This document shows positions 9,306 to 17,775 of a stretch of 64,000 nucleotides of DNA, piece by piece (within the stretch, counting starts at the first letter, position 1; every line of letters begins with the position of its first letter). Source of the stretch: Bacillus cereus (GTDB lineage Bacteria > Bacillota > Bacilli > Bacillales > Bacillaceae_G). The stretch covers positions 4,601,001 through 4,665,000 of the forward strand of contig NZ_CP089518.1 in the NCBI RefSeq assembly GCF_025917685.1. The letters run 5' to 3'. The notes under the pieces were generated by a model. The model was not told the origin of the DNA. It was given only the letters and a program-made list of their open reading frames with translations, and did not search any database. The position numbers and the translations under genes were made by a program.

Positions 9306-9941
9306 TCACAATTGCATTTCTTTTTTATACAAAACGTAAGAATATAAATTCGTTATGATAACAGCGACTACTATAATCCCGAGCATCATATAAGGTCTCC
9401 AATCAGCTGGAGCAAAAACACTTATAATCATAATAATTCCTAGCGCCACAAATACTTTTCCGCTAAATCGATGTGTTTTCCGCCATACTTCTTCATTGCT
9501 TAACGTCCACGGATTACGCATCCCAACGAAAAAGTTAGGCTTACACTGTGGTAAATAATTACCCATCACTAAAAATAAAACACCAACTAATAATTCAGGA
9601 ACCCGATTAATGAATAAGTTATATCCTAATCCACTTGTAATAATATCCATATTCCCTACAAATAGTAGCAATAGTATCCCATTATTCATCATCATAAAAG
9701 CTTTAGAAAATTTCTCATAATTTGCTTTCCTTGGATCAATCTTTGGTATCACATTTAGAAATACATATAACGCAATCATAATTCCAACCATAGAAATCAT
9801 TCCGTAAAGTTTAGAAGAATAGCCATCTACCTTACCACCACTCCAATGTGTCGCAATTGTATCCGGCAAATGAGGCCAAGCAAATGCCCACGCTACACAA
9901 GTTGTAAAAATTAATATAATTGCAAAAAGATGCTTCTTCAT
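9306..9941 (-). CDS. SdpI-family immunity/membrane protein, second copy
   Basis: A 211-residue membrane protein. The start (WPHLPDTIATHWSGGKVDGYSSK) is the conserved SdpI/DUF1648 N-terminal motif, and the segment NFFVGMRNPWTLSNEEVWRKTHRFSGKVF is the family's most conserved block. Six hydrophobic stretches are visible. In B. subtilis SdpI protects against the SdpC killing peptide and signals to SdpR. This copy is closely related to the gene before it and is separated from it by 134 bases, so it arose by tandem duplication and may be partly independent in expression. Confidence 0.85.
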   Translation of the reverse strand: MKKHLFAIILIFTTCVAWAFAWPHLPDTIATHWSGGKVDGYSSKLYGMISMVGIMIALYVFLNVIPKIDPRKANYEKFSKAFMMMNNGILLLLFVGNMDIITSGLGYNLFINRVPELLVGVLFLVMGNYLPQCKPNFFVGMRNPWTLSNEEVWRKTHRFSGKVFVALGIIMIISVFAPADWRPYMMLGIIVVAVIITNLYSYVLYKKEMQL

Positions 9942-10075
9942 CTTTCCTGCACTCCCCTGTTTTTAATTCACTCGTTCTATGCTAGTTCTTTGTTATAAAT
10001 AACATATGCTTTTATTGCTGATATGAAGGTATATATTAATATCACTCCACCCACCATAAATTTTATATTTTTCTA

Positions 10076-10711
10076 TTAAGCGCCTATCTCTTTCTTATAA
10101 GCAACATAAGAATACCCCATCGTTAGTCCTACTGCCCCAATAATAATTCCAATCACCAAGAAAGATTTCCATGCTGCCGGTGCAAAAATACTTAAAATCA
10201 TAATACTCCCTAATACAACAAACACCTTTCCGCTAAAACGGTGCGTCTTTCTCCACACTTCTTCATTACTTAACGTCCACGGTGTTTTTATACCTACAAA
10301 GTAATTTGGTTTACATTGTGGTAAATAGTTGCCGATGACTATAAATAAAAGGCCAACAAGAATATACGGTGTACTATTCATCGGAATGTCATAACCTAAT
10401 CCTACCCCAATTACGAGCATGTTTATTAAAAATAATACTACTAATACGCTATAATTCATTATCGTATAACTTCTAGAAAATTTATCGTAATTCTTTTTCT
10501 TAGGATCAATTTTAGGAGTAACTGTTAATAAAACATAGGTGAAAATCATAATCCCAAGTAGCAACAGCATTGCATTAAACTTGGAAGCAAAACCATTCGC
10601 ACCTTCAGTCCCCCAATGAATTATCATAGTATCCGGTAAATTCGGCCATGCATATGCCCAAGCTAGACCAGTTATAAAAATTAAAATAATTGCGACAAGA
10701 TGCTTCCTCAT
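10076..10711 (-). CDS. sdpI: SdpI-family immunity/membrane protein, first copy
   Basis: A 211-residue six-segment membrane protein with the same two SdpI hallmarks (WPNLPDTMIIHWG at residue 22 and NYFVGIKTPWTLSNEEVWRKTHRFSGKVF near 135). Its ATG overlaps the stop of the ArsR-type gene by four bases (ATGA), the arrangement of the B. subtilis sdpRI operon. The expected role is immunity to an SdpC-like toxin and sequestration of SdpR at the membrane. No sdpABC toxin genes are present in this window. Confidence 0.85.
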   Translation of the reverse strand: MRKHLVAIILIFITGLAWAYAWPNLPDTMIIHWGTEGANGFASKFNAMLLLLGIMIFTYVLLTVTPKIDPKKKNYDKFSRSYTIMNYSVLVVLFLINMLVIGVGLGYDIPMNSTPYILVGLLFIVIGNYLPQCKPNYFVGIKTPWTLSNEEVWRKTHRFSGKVFVVLGSIMILSIFAPAAWKSFLVIGIIIGAVGLTMGYSYVAYKKEIGA

Positions 10712-10980
10712 TTCCCCTCTCCTCCTTTATTCGTAAACGTAAACACCCAGGTCAATAAATCTTGAAAGACAGTTGTGTTTAAAGAGTACACAACAAATTG
10801 CCCTTTCTTTTCATCTTGAATAAGTTCAGCATTTTTAAGTGCATTTAAGTGATGTGAAATACTTGGCTTTGTCATATTGAAATGTTCAGCAATCTCCCCA
10901 GCGGTTAAATCGCCTTCTTTTAATAAATCTAAAATTTTTCGCCTTGTTGGATCTGCTAATGCTTTGAATGCTTGATTCAA
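10708..10980 (-). CDS. sdpR: SdpR-like ArsR-family repressor
   Basis: A 90-residue winged-helix protein: ALADPTRRKILDLL starts the ArsR fold, and KPSISHHLNALKNAELI is the recognition helix. No metal-binding cysteine motif (ELCVCDL) is present, in line with SdpR rather than a metal sensor. It heads an operon with SdpI genes and should repress its own promoter until SdpI, loaded with toxin, holds it at the membrane. A near-perfect palindrome (11006-11029) lies 26 bases upstream of its start. Confidence 0.88.
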   Translation of the reverse strand: MNQAFKALADPTRRKILDLLKEGDLTAGEIAEHFNMTKPSISHHLNALKNAELIQDEKKGQFVVYSLNTTVFQDLLTWVFTFTNKGGEGK

Positions 10981-11005
10981 TGTCTTTCTTCCTTTCGATA
11001 ATTAG

Positions 11006-11029
11006 ACATTTAGATATTTATCTAAATGT
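11006..11029. promoter_or_regulatory. candidate SdpR operator palindrome
   Basis: Arms ACATTTAGATA and TATCTAAATGT are perfect 11-bp inverted repeats with a 2-base centre, placed just upstream of the ArsR-type gene. Size and A+T-rich symmetry fit ArsR-family operators; autoregulation is inferred from the family. Confidence 0.7.
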
Positions 11030-11188
11030 TAAAATGATTTTAGTTAATTGTCAATTATATATGCAGCCCTTTTTACTTTTTCCACTTTTGACCTATACTG
11101 TTTACTAGCTTATATTTCAACATAATGAAAAGACTTGAAACACATGATACACTATAGCTACAATTGTTTTTTTAGGAGGAATATACAT

Positions 11189-11884
11189 ATGTATAAAATT
11201 TTAATCGTTGAAGACGATCCAAATATTTCATCATTACTGCAATCTCACATTCAAAAGTACGGTTACGACGCTGTTGTTACTGAAAACTTTGATGATATTA
11301 TGGAATCGTTTAACGCAGTGAAACCACATCTTGTTTTACTTGATGTAAACTTACCGAAATTCGATGGTTTCTACTGGTGCCGCCAAATTCGTCATGAATC
11401 TACTTGTCCGATTATTTTCATTTCGGCACGTGCTGGTGAAATGGAACAAATTATGGCGATTGAAAGTGGCGCGGATGATTACATTACGAAACCGTTCCAC
11501 TATGACGTTGTTATGGCGAAAATTAAAGGTCAATTACGCCGTATTTATGGTGATTATGCACCAAATATTTCTGAACGTATCGTTGAAGTAGAAGGGCTAA
11601 AATTATTCCCTGAGCGTCCAGAAATTCATTTTGGATCTGAGCAAGTTCTTTTAACAAAGAAAGAGGCAATTTTAGCGGAAATGTTATTATCTAAATTCCC
11701 TCGTACCGCAAGTCGTGAAGATTTACTAGCGGCTCTTTGGGACGATGAAAGCTTCGTTGAGGAAAATACATTAAACGTAAACATCACGCGTCTTCGTAAA
11801 AAGTTCAATGAGCTTGGTATTGAAAATGCTATTGAAACAGTACGTGGACTTGGGTATCGTTTTAACGCAACTTGGAGTGAATAA
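11189..11884 (+). CDS. BceR-type response regulator (OmpR family)
   Basis: Starts at ATG 11189 after TAGGAGGA; 231 residues. The receiver domain carries the acidic pocket EDD (8-10), the phosphorylation site D52 in LLDVNLPK, and K in TKPF. A winged-helix domain follows (about 130-228, ending VRGLGYRFN). The sequence is of the BceR/VirR/GraR sort. It is followed two bases after its stop by the intramembrane-sensing kinase gene. It likely turns on Bce-type transporters, perhaps including the orphan one at 2792-5498, whose upstream region bears BceR boxes. Confidence 0.92.
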   Translation: MYKILIVEDDPNISSLLQSHIQKYGYDAVVTENFDDIMESFNAVKPHLVLLDVNLPKFDGFYWCRQIRHESTCPIIFISARAGEMEQIMAIESGADDYITKPFHYDVVMAKIKGQLRRIYGDYAPNISERIVEVEGLKLFPERPEIHFGSEQVLLTKKEAILAEMLLSKFPRTASREDLLAALWDDESFVEENTLNVNITRLRKKFNELGIENAIETVRGLGYRFNATWSE

Positions 11885-11886
11885 GC

Positions 11887-12909
11887 ATGAAGCTATTTTT
11901 ACGTGATCATTTTGCATTTTTTCTACTGTACATACTAAACTTCGGTATTATTTTCGTTCTCTATGATGCAGTAGATGGATTTCAAAATAATAAATTTTAT
12001 TTCGTCGTTTTAAGCTTATACTTATTCATTTGTTTCCTCGCTTACCGTTACGTTCGTAACCGTAGAATGTATCATAGATTAAGTGAGCAACCAGAGAAAA
12101 TGGAAGATGCGTTTATTGAAAGAGCGACCGCTCCGATGCCTCACGGTGTCAATGAACTCGTGCGTACGCAATACCGTCTCTTCCAAAAAGAACTACAATC
12201 ATATGAAGTAAAACAACAGGAACATCAATTGTTCATTAATCACTGGGTGCATCAAATGAAAACACCCGTTTCTGTTATGCAACTTATGGTGCTGGAAATG
12301 GAAGATGAGCATTTAATTCCTAAGTTTAAAAAAGAATTAGAACGACTCAATCAAGGACTTGATATGGCTTTATACATGGCAAGATTAAATAACTTCCATG
12401 AAGATTTCCACGTTGAGACGATTTCATTAAAAGATACTGTAACAAAAAATATTAACGGATTAAAAGAACTATTCATTCGTAATGGTGTCTTCCCTGTTTT
12501 AGAAGTTCATTCTGATTTAAAAGTTGCTTCTGATGCAAAATGGCTAAAATTCATTATCTATCAGTTAATGACAAATGCTGTTCGTTATTCGGGTGAATGC
12601 GGAAAGAAAGTATTTCTATCAGCTTATCGAAACGGAAAAGATATTATTTTAGAAGTTCGTGATGAAGGCGTTGGTATTCCGCAAGAAGATGTTCGAAGAG
12701 TATTTGAACCGTTTTACACTGGAAAAAATGGTCGTATATTCGGAGAGTCTACTGGTATGGGACTTTATATTGTAAGTAAAATTTGTGATTATTTAGGTCA
12801 CTCTGTCAAACTAGATTCTGAAGTTGGAAAAGGAACGACGATTAAAATCATCTTCCATAATGCTGCAAATAATCAAGCAGAAAATACGGAGAAGGTGACC
12901 GAAGCATGA
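11887..12909 (+). CDS. BceS-type intramembrane-sensing histidine kinase
   Basis: A 340-residue kinase with two membrane helices (about 10-27 and 37-54) separated by only about ten residues, the mark of intramembrane-sensing kinases. H122 in VHQMKTP is the phosphorylated histidine; the HATPase_c domain follows with N-box TNAVRYS, G1 DEGVGIP and G2 STGMGLYI. Such kinases have no sensing domain of their own and are driven by the partner BceAB transporter, which fits the transporter genes directly downstream. Confidence 0.93.
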   Translation: MKLFLRDHFAFFLLYILNFGIIFVLYDAVDGFQNNKFYFVVLSLYLFICFLAYRYVRNRRMYHRLSEQPEKMEDAFIERATAPMPHGVNELVRTQYRLFQKELQSYEVKQQEHQLFINHWVHQMKTPVSVMQLMVLEMEDEHLIPKFKKELERLNQGLDMALYMARLNNFHEDFHVETISLKDTVTKNINGLKELFIRNGVFPVLEVHSDLKVASDAKWLKFIIYQLMTNAVRYSGECGKKVFLSAYRNGKDIILEVRDEGVGIPQEDVRRVFEPFYTGKNGRIFGESTGMGLYIVSKICDYLGHSVKLDSEVGKGTTIKIIFHNAANNQAENTEKVTEA

Positions 12910-13007
12910 TCGTAACATATGCTAGCAGAATGTATGAGAACTTACTCTCATACATTTTTTGCAATAAAACTACATATTGGCCTTCTATCGGGAGGTACTT
13001 ATTATGA
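12906..13007 (+). CDS. 33-codon coupling ORF between kinase and permease (possible leader peptide)
   Basis: This ATG overlaps the kinase stop as ATGA (12906-12909), and its TGA overlaps the permease ATG as ATGA (13004-13007). The frame therefore fills the gap exactly, and it contains a perfect 10-bp terminator-like hairpin. No independent ribosome site is seen, so it would depend on coupled translation from the kinase. It may be chance; the product has no family resemblance. Confidence 0.3.
   Translation: MIVTYASRMYENLLSYIFCNKTTYWPSIGRYLL
12929..12960 (+). terminator. intra-operon terminator/attenuator hairpin
   Basis: AATGTATGAG and CTCATACATT pair perfectly with an 8-base loop, followed by six T. 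It lies between the kinase and the first permease, so it may limit read-through into the transporter genes. Confidence 0.75.
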
Positions 13008-14974
13008 CATTTTGGCAATTCGCATTCAAAAATGTAACGCGCAACTCAAGGGCTTATTTTGCCTACTTTTTAAGCAGTGCCTTTTCAATTGCTGTTTTCT
13101 TTTCGTTTGCCGTTTATTTATTCCATCCGAAATTACAAAATTTCAGTATGATCTCTGAAATTTCAGGATTAATGATTTTTTCAGAAGTTGTCATTGTATT
13201 GTTCTCTTTCTTCTTTTTACTATATTCAATCGGATCATTTTTAAAAGTTCGAAAAAAACAATTTGGGATTTTAACCATTTTAGGTATATCGAAAAAGCAA
13301 TTACATCGTCTCGTTTTTACAGAAAATATGTTAATTGGTATTTTATCTATCTTTTTCGGCATGCAGTTTGGATTTGTTTTTTCGCAATTTTTCTTATTAG
13401 TGACAGCGAAAATTTCGCACGTACCAGGGATATATTTATATATCCCTACGAATGCTTTCATTTTAACAACGATTGTGTTTCTTGGTCTCTTTATCGCTGT
13501 ATCTGCATTCACACCAATGCTTATTCGAACAAAAAAAGCAGTGCACCTTTTAAATACAAACAATGTAAAACAAAAAGAAAGAAAACCATCCATATCCATT
13601 TCTCTATTTGGTGCTATCTGTTTATTAGGTGGTTATATTTTAGCTGCAAACCCTAAATATTTCTTCTCAATAAACCCGCAAGTAGGCGTTATATATATGG
13701 TTTCAAGTATTTTTGTGATTCCAGCACTTGTTACAATTGGGACATATTTTTTCTTTTCTCAAATTAGTTTCTTACTTATTTATATTTTAAAGAAAAGAAG
13801 AAATTTTTATATGAAACGGATTAATATGCTTTGGATTTCGGATTTAGCAAGTCGTATTCGAACGAATATCAATATGCTTTTTATTGTAGCAATGCTATCT
13901 ACTGTAGCTTTTACAATGATTACGTTTTTATATAGTTTTGGAAAGTTTACAAAGCTAGATGTTACGAGAAGTTCACCTTTTCCATTTTCTTATTTTTCAT
14001 ATGACGCAAATCCTTTTGCTAACAAGCATTTAACTTGGCTTGAACAGCAGTTACAAAAAGAAAATTTCTCTTATAAAAAGATAGAAGCTGATTTATATGA
14101 AACACCACTGAAAGAAGATGAAGGTATAACGACTTACAATGACATCTATGCAATAAAACAAAGTGACTATAATAAACTTGCAGCTTCCCTGCGAATGAAA
14201 CAACTATTCATGAGCGATAACGAAGCATATGTCTTAAGCGATAGCGCTTATTTCACCTTATTCAGCCAATTTGAGCCAAGCTTCAATAGAAAATCCATTA
14301 CACTTTCTAGCACAAATACGATATTACAAGTAAAGGGCTATGAACAAGCAGGGGCCATTCCATCTAACTTTTCATATCAAACTTTAATTTTACCCGATGT
14401 TGTTGTAAACAACTTACCAAGTACAACAAAGCATGTATCAGCGTACAATTATAACGTACAAAACTGGGAAAAGACGTATGAAATTGCTAGTGATTTTATG
14501 AAAAAAATACAAAAAGATCGACAGGAATTCCAATACGAAGGCCCTCTTATACGCTCCTATGAATCAGCAGACTCATTATATAGAATAACATCAGGTAGTG
14601 CTTCATACTTCCTGATTGGGACATTCTTAGGAATCATTTTCTTTATTGGAGCAGGCAGCGTTCTTTACTTCAGAATGTATACCGATTTAACGAACGAACA
14701 AGAAAAATATGTAGCGATTTCAAAAATTGGCGTAACGGATGCTGAAATGAAACGCTCTGCAACAATTCAACTTAGTATTTTATTTTTCGTTCCGTATATT
14801 ATGGCATCCATTCATACAATATTCGCAACAAAAATGCTTCAAGATGTAATTGCTTTATCGCTTTTCAAAGAAATTTCAGCCGTCCTTATTATTTTTGGCG
14901 TAGTTGAAATCATCTTTTTCTTATTCATTCGTTCCTTTTACATGCGAAAGTTATCAGAGTATACGAATGGTTAG
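13004..14974 (+). CDS. BceB-type permease, module copy 1
   Basis: The start is ATG 13004, eight bases after GGGAGG; 656 residues. It opens with MTFWQFAFKNVTRNSRAYFAYFLSSAFS, a BceB-family start shared with the next two permeases. Ten membrane helices and the large extracellular domain (about 325-540, variable between the three paralogues) follow the family plan; the end (ATIQLSILFFVPYIMASIHTIFA) is strongly conserved. No ATPase gene precedes it; it probably shares the single ATPase at 17023. The extracellular part differs from its sisters, so peptide specificity may differ. Confidence 0.9.
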   Translation: MTFWQFAFKNVTRNSRAYFAYFLSSAFSIAVFFSFAVYLFHPKLQNFSMISEISGLMIFSEVVIVLFSFFFLLYSIGSFLKVRKKQFGILTILGISKKQLHRLVFTENMLIGILSIFFGMQFGFVFSQFFLLVTAKISHVPGIYLYIPTNAFILTTIVFLGLFIAVSAFTPMLIRTKKAVHLLNTNNVKQKERKPSISISLFGAICLLGGYILAANPKYFFSINPQVGVIYMVSSIFVIPALVTIGTYFFFSQISFLLIYILKKRRNFYMKRINMLWISDLASRIRTNINMLFIVAMLSTVAFTMITFLYSFGKFTKLDVTRSSPFPFSYFSYDANPFANKHLTWLEQQLQKENFSYKKIEADLYETPLKEDEGITTYNDIYAIKQSDYNKLAASLRMKQLFMSDNEAYVLSDSAYFTLFSQFEPSFNRKSITLSSTNTILQVKGYEQAGAIPSNFSYQTLILPDVVVNNLPSTTKHVSAYNYNVQNWEKTYEIASDFMKKIQKDRQEFQYEGPLIRSYESADSLYRITSGSASYFLIGTFLGIIFFIGAGSVLYFRMYTDLTNEQEKYVAISKIGVTDAEMKRSATIQLSILFFVPYIMASIHTIFATKMLQDVIALSLFKEISAVLIIFGVVEIIFFLFIRSFYMRKLSEYTNG

Positions 14975-14991
14975 ACTATAAAAGTTATTAC

Positions 14992-15022
14992 AGGAAAAGG
15001 GTATCTCTTGTATCCTTTTCCT
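14992..15022 (+). terminator. intra-operon hairpin between permease copies 1 and 2
   Basis: AGGAAAAGG and CCTTTTCCT form a 9-bp stem that extends inward with weaker pairs. No strong T-run follows, so it may be an mRNA processing or stability element rather than a terminator. Confidence 0.5.
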
Positions 15023-15046
15023 CTTCACGCTACTAGGAGGCTTAGA

Positions 15047-17002
15047 ATGACATTTTGGCAGTTTGCATTTAAAAACGTGACGCGGAACGCCAGAGCTTAT
15101 TTCGCCTATTTTGTAAGCAGCGCGTTTTCTATCGCCATCTTTTTCTCATTTGCAGTTTACTTATTCCATCCTAAATTGCATATGACAAACGTTAATTTTT
15201 TTCTAAACATATTAATGACAATTTCAGAAGTTGTCATCGCGTTCTTTTCATTTTTCTTTTTACTATACTCGATTGGGACGTTTTTAAAAGTACGAAAAAA
15301 ACAGTTTGGAATTTTAACAGTACTTGGCATATCCCAACAACAATTAAAAAGACTCGTCTTTTTAGAAAATATGTTAATCGGTGTTCTTTCCATATTTTTT
15401 GGCATTCAACTCGGACTTGTCTTTTCACAGTTCTTTTTATTAGTTACCGCCAAAATTACACATGTACCTGGTTTATATTTATATTGGCCGACAGCCGCTA
15501 TTATTTTAACAACGGTAATCTTTCTCGGACTCTTTATTCTCGTATCGTCCTTTACGCCGATGCTGATCCGTACGAGAAAAGCTGTACGACTTTTAAAAGA
15601 AGGAAAACAGCAAAAAGAAAGAAAAGCATCCGTGCTTATTTCTTTATTTGGTGCGCTATGTTTAATATCCGGATACGTATTAGCAGCAAATCCGCTATAT
15701 TTTATGTCGCTAGGTGACATCATCGGGCCTTTATATATCATCTCTAGTATACTTGTCATTCCGTCTCTCATTGCAGCCGGAACATACTTCTTCTTCTCAC
15801 AAATTAGCTTCTTGCTCATTCGTATATTGAAAACACGAAGAAAGTTTTATATGAAACGGATTAATATGCTTTGGATTTCTGATTTAGCAACTCGTATTCG
15901 AACGAATATTAACATGCTCTTTATTGTAGCGATGCTATCGACGCTCGCTTTTACAATGATTACATTCTTATATGGATTCGGGAAATTTACAAAGTTTGAT
16001 GAAATTAGGCAAAATCCTTTCCCGTTTACTTATTTATCACATACTGAAAATACGTTAGCTGATGAGCATTTAAACTGGTTAGAGCAAAAATTTAATAAAG
16101 AGCACTTTACTTATAAAAAATATAAAACAGATATATATGAAGTATCTTCAGCTGAAGATAACACGCAGCTCTATTATGCCATTAAACAAAGTGACTATAA
16201 TATACTGGCTAAGGCGTTAAATTGGGAAACTCTCACAGTGAATAAAGACGAGTCTTATATATTAATTAAAGATTTAGATGCTCAAGTCATTGGAACGCTT
16301 CATAATAAGGAAAAGAAAAACACTCTTACACTTACTCAAAACTCTTTACCATTGCAGGTGAAAGACTATACAAGTTATAGCCCGTTCCCAATTGGTTTAG
16401 TACCTCAATTAATCGTACTATCTGATGAAAATGTAGAAGCATTATCATCTATTTCGAAACAAATGAGTGTATATAGCTTCAAAGTTCCAGATTGGGAAAA
16501 AGCATATAGTATTGGTTCAGCATTTATAACAAAAATCGCTAGCGACAATGCGGCGATTCAAGCAGAACATCCACCGTTCCACGCAAGTGAAGCAAGTCGC
16601 TCTTTATACAACAAGAAACTAAATGTTGCTTCCGTTTTCTTAATCGGAACTTTCCTTGGCGTTATTTTCTTTATTGGTGCTGGCAGTGTTCTTTACTTCC
16701 GAATGTATACAGATTTAACAAATGAGCAAGAAAAGTATATAACGATTACGAAAATCGGCTTAACAGAAGCCGAGATGAAGCGTTCAGCGACAATTCAGCT
16801 CGCTATTTTATTCTTCGTCCCTTACATTATGGCATCCATCCATACGATGTTTGCGACAAAGATGCTACAAGATATATTAAATCTCTCGTTCTTCGCTGAA
16901 ATTACAGTCGTACTTATGATTTTCGGAACTGTTGAAATTCTATTTTTCCTTTTAATTCGTTCCTTTTATATGCAAAAATTATCACAACATATTAAGTTTT
17001 AA
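15047..17002 (+). CDS. BceB-type permease, module copy 2
   Basis: The start is ATG 15047 after TAGGAGG; 651 residues. The membrane parts are close to copy 1: the stretch RRKFYMKRINMLWISDLA and the last 90 residues are almost the same, while the extracellular domain (about 325-535) has drifted strongly. That pattern suggests duplication followed by change in ligand recognition. It is followed after 20 bases by the ATPase gene. The role by family is sensing and removal of cell-wall-active peptides. Confidence 0.9.
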   Translation: MTFWQFAFKNVTRNARAYFAYFVSSAFSIAIFFSFAVYLFHPKLHMTNVNFFLNILMTISEVVIAFFSFFFLLYSIGTFLKVRKKQFGILTVLGISQQQLKRLVFLENMLIGVLSIFFGIQLGLVFSQFFLLVTAKITHVPGLYLYWPTAAIILTTVIFLGLFILVSSFTPMLIRTRKAVRLLKEGKQQKERKASVLISLFGALCLISGYVLAANPLYFMSLGDIIGPLYIISSILVIPSLIAAGTYFFFSQISFLLIRILKTRRKFYMKRINMLWISDLATRIRTNINMLFIVAMLSTLAFTMITFLYGFGKFTKFDEIRQNPFPFTYLSHTENTLADEHLNWLEQKFNKEHFTYKKYKTDIYEVSSAEDNTQLYYAIKQSDYNILAKALNWETLTVNKDESYILIKDLDAQVIGTLHNKEKKNTLTLTQNSLPLQVKDYTSYSPFPIGLVPQLIVLSDENVEALSSISKQMSVYSFKVPDWEKAYSIGSAFITKIASDNAAIQAEHPPFHASEASRSLYNKKLNVASVFLIGTFLGVIFFIGAGSVLYFRMYTDLTNEQEKYITITKIGLTEAEMKRSATIQLAILFFVPYIMASIHTMFATKMLQDILNLSFFAEITVVLMIFGTVEILFFLLIRSFYMQKLSQHIKF

Positions 17003-17022
17003 AGAATAGAAAGGTGATTATT

Positions 17023-17775
17023 ATGGAAGAAGTATTACACATTAAAAACGTCTCAAAAGTGTATGAGGGAAAAGTCCCTCATACTGCTTTAAAAAATATA
17101 AATTTACACGTAGATAAAGGTGAGTTCGTTGCGATTATGGGGCCGTCTGGGAGCGGGAAATCTACGTTTTTAAACGTTATTTCCACAATTGATTCTCCTA
17201 CTTCTGGTGATGTCGTTATTAGCGGAAAAAAACCGCATACATTTCGTAGAGAGAAGTTAGCTATTTTCCGCCGACAAGAGTTAGGATTTGTTTTCCAAAA
17301 CTTTAACCTACTAGATACACTAACAATCGGTGAAAATATCGTACTACCTTTAACATTAGATAATGTTCCATTAAAAGAAATGGATGAAAAGCTTGATAAC
17401 ATTTCAAAAAAGCTTGGAATTGATCATATTTTGGATAAACGTATTTTTGAAGTTTCTGGCGGACAAGCACAGCGTACCGCAGTAGCACGTGCCGTTATTC
17501 ATCACCCGTCTCTTTTACTAGCTGATGAACCGACAGGAAACCTGGACTCAAAAGCAGCTATCGATGTAATGGAACTATTTACGAAGTTAAATAAAGAAGA
17601 AGATGCAACGATTTTAATGGTTACGCACGATCCGTTTGCAGCTAGTTATTGTAACCGCGTCATTTTCATTAAAGACGGCGAGCTTTACAATGAACTACAC
17701 CGCGGATTGTACCGTGAAAAATTCTATCAAGAAATATTAGATGTTTTAGCATTATTAGGAGGAAGACGTGGATGA
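17023..17775 (+). CDS. BceA-type ATPase of the three-permease module
   Basis: The start is ATG 17023 with AAAGGTG six bases before; a GTG at 17014 overlaps that site and is unlikely. 250 residues. Walker A GPSGSGKST, signature VSGGQAQR, Walker B LLADEPTGNLD, H-loop MVTHD, and the tail YNELHRGLYREKFYQEIL typical of BceA. It is the only ATPase in a cluster with three permeases; its stop overlaps the third permease ATG (ATGA), so copy 3 is its closest partner in expression. Confidence 0.93.
   Translation: MEEVLHIKNVSKVYEGKVPHTALKNINLHVDKGEFVAIMGPSGSGKSTFLNVISTIDSPTSGDVVISGKKPHTFRREKLAIFRRQELGFVFQNFNLLDTLTIGENIVLPLTLDNVPLKEMDEKLDNISKKLGIDHILDKRIFEVSGGQAQRTAVARAVIHHPSLLLADEPTGNLDSKAAIDVMELFTKLNKEEDATILMVTHDPFAASYCNRVIFIKDGELYNELHRGLYREKFYQEILDVLALLGGRRG

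Noticed and set aside
13114..15819. Minus-strand frames of 60-160 codons opposite the Bce permeases
   Set aside because: They are antisense shadows of well-supported membrane proteins with no ribosome sites.
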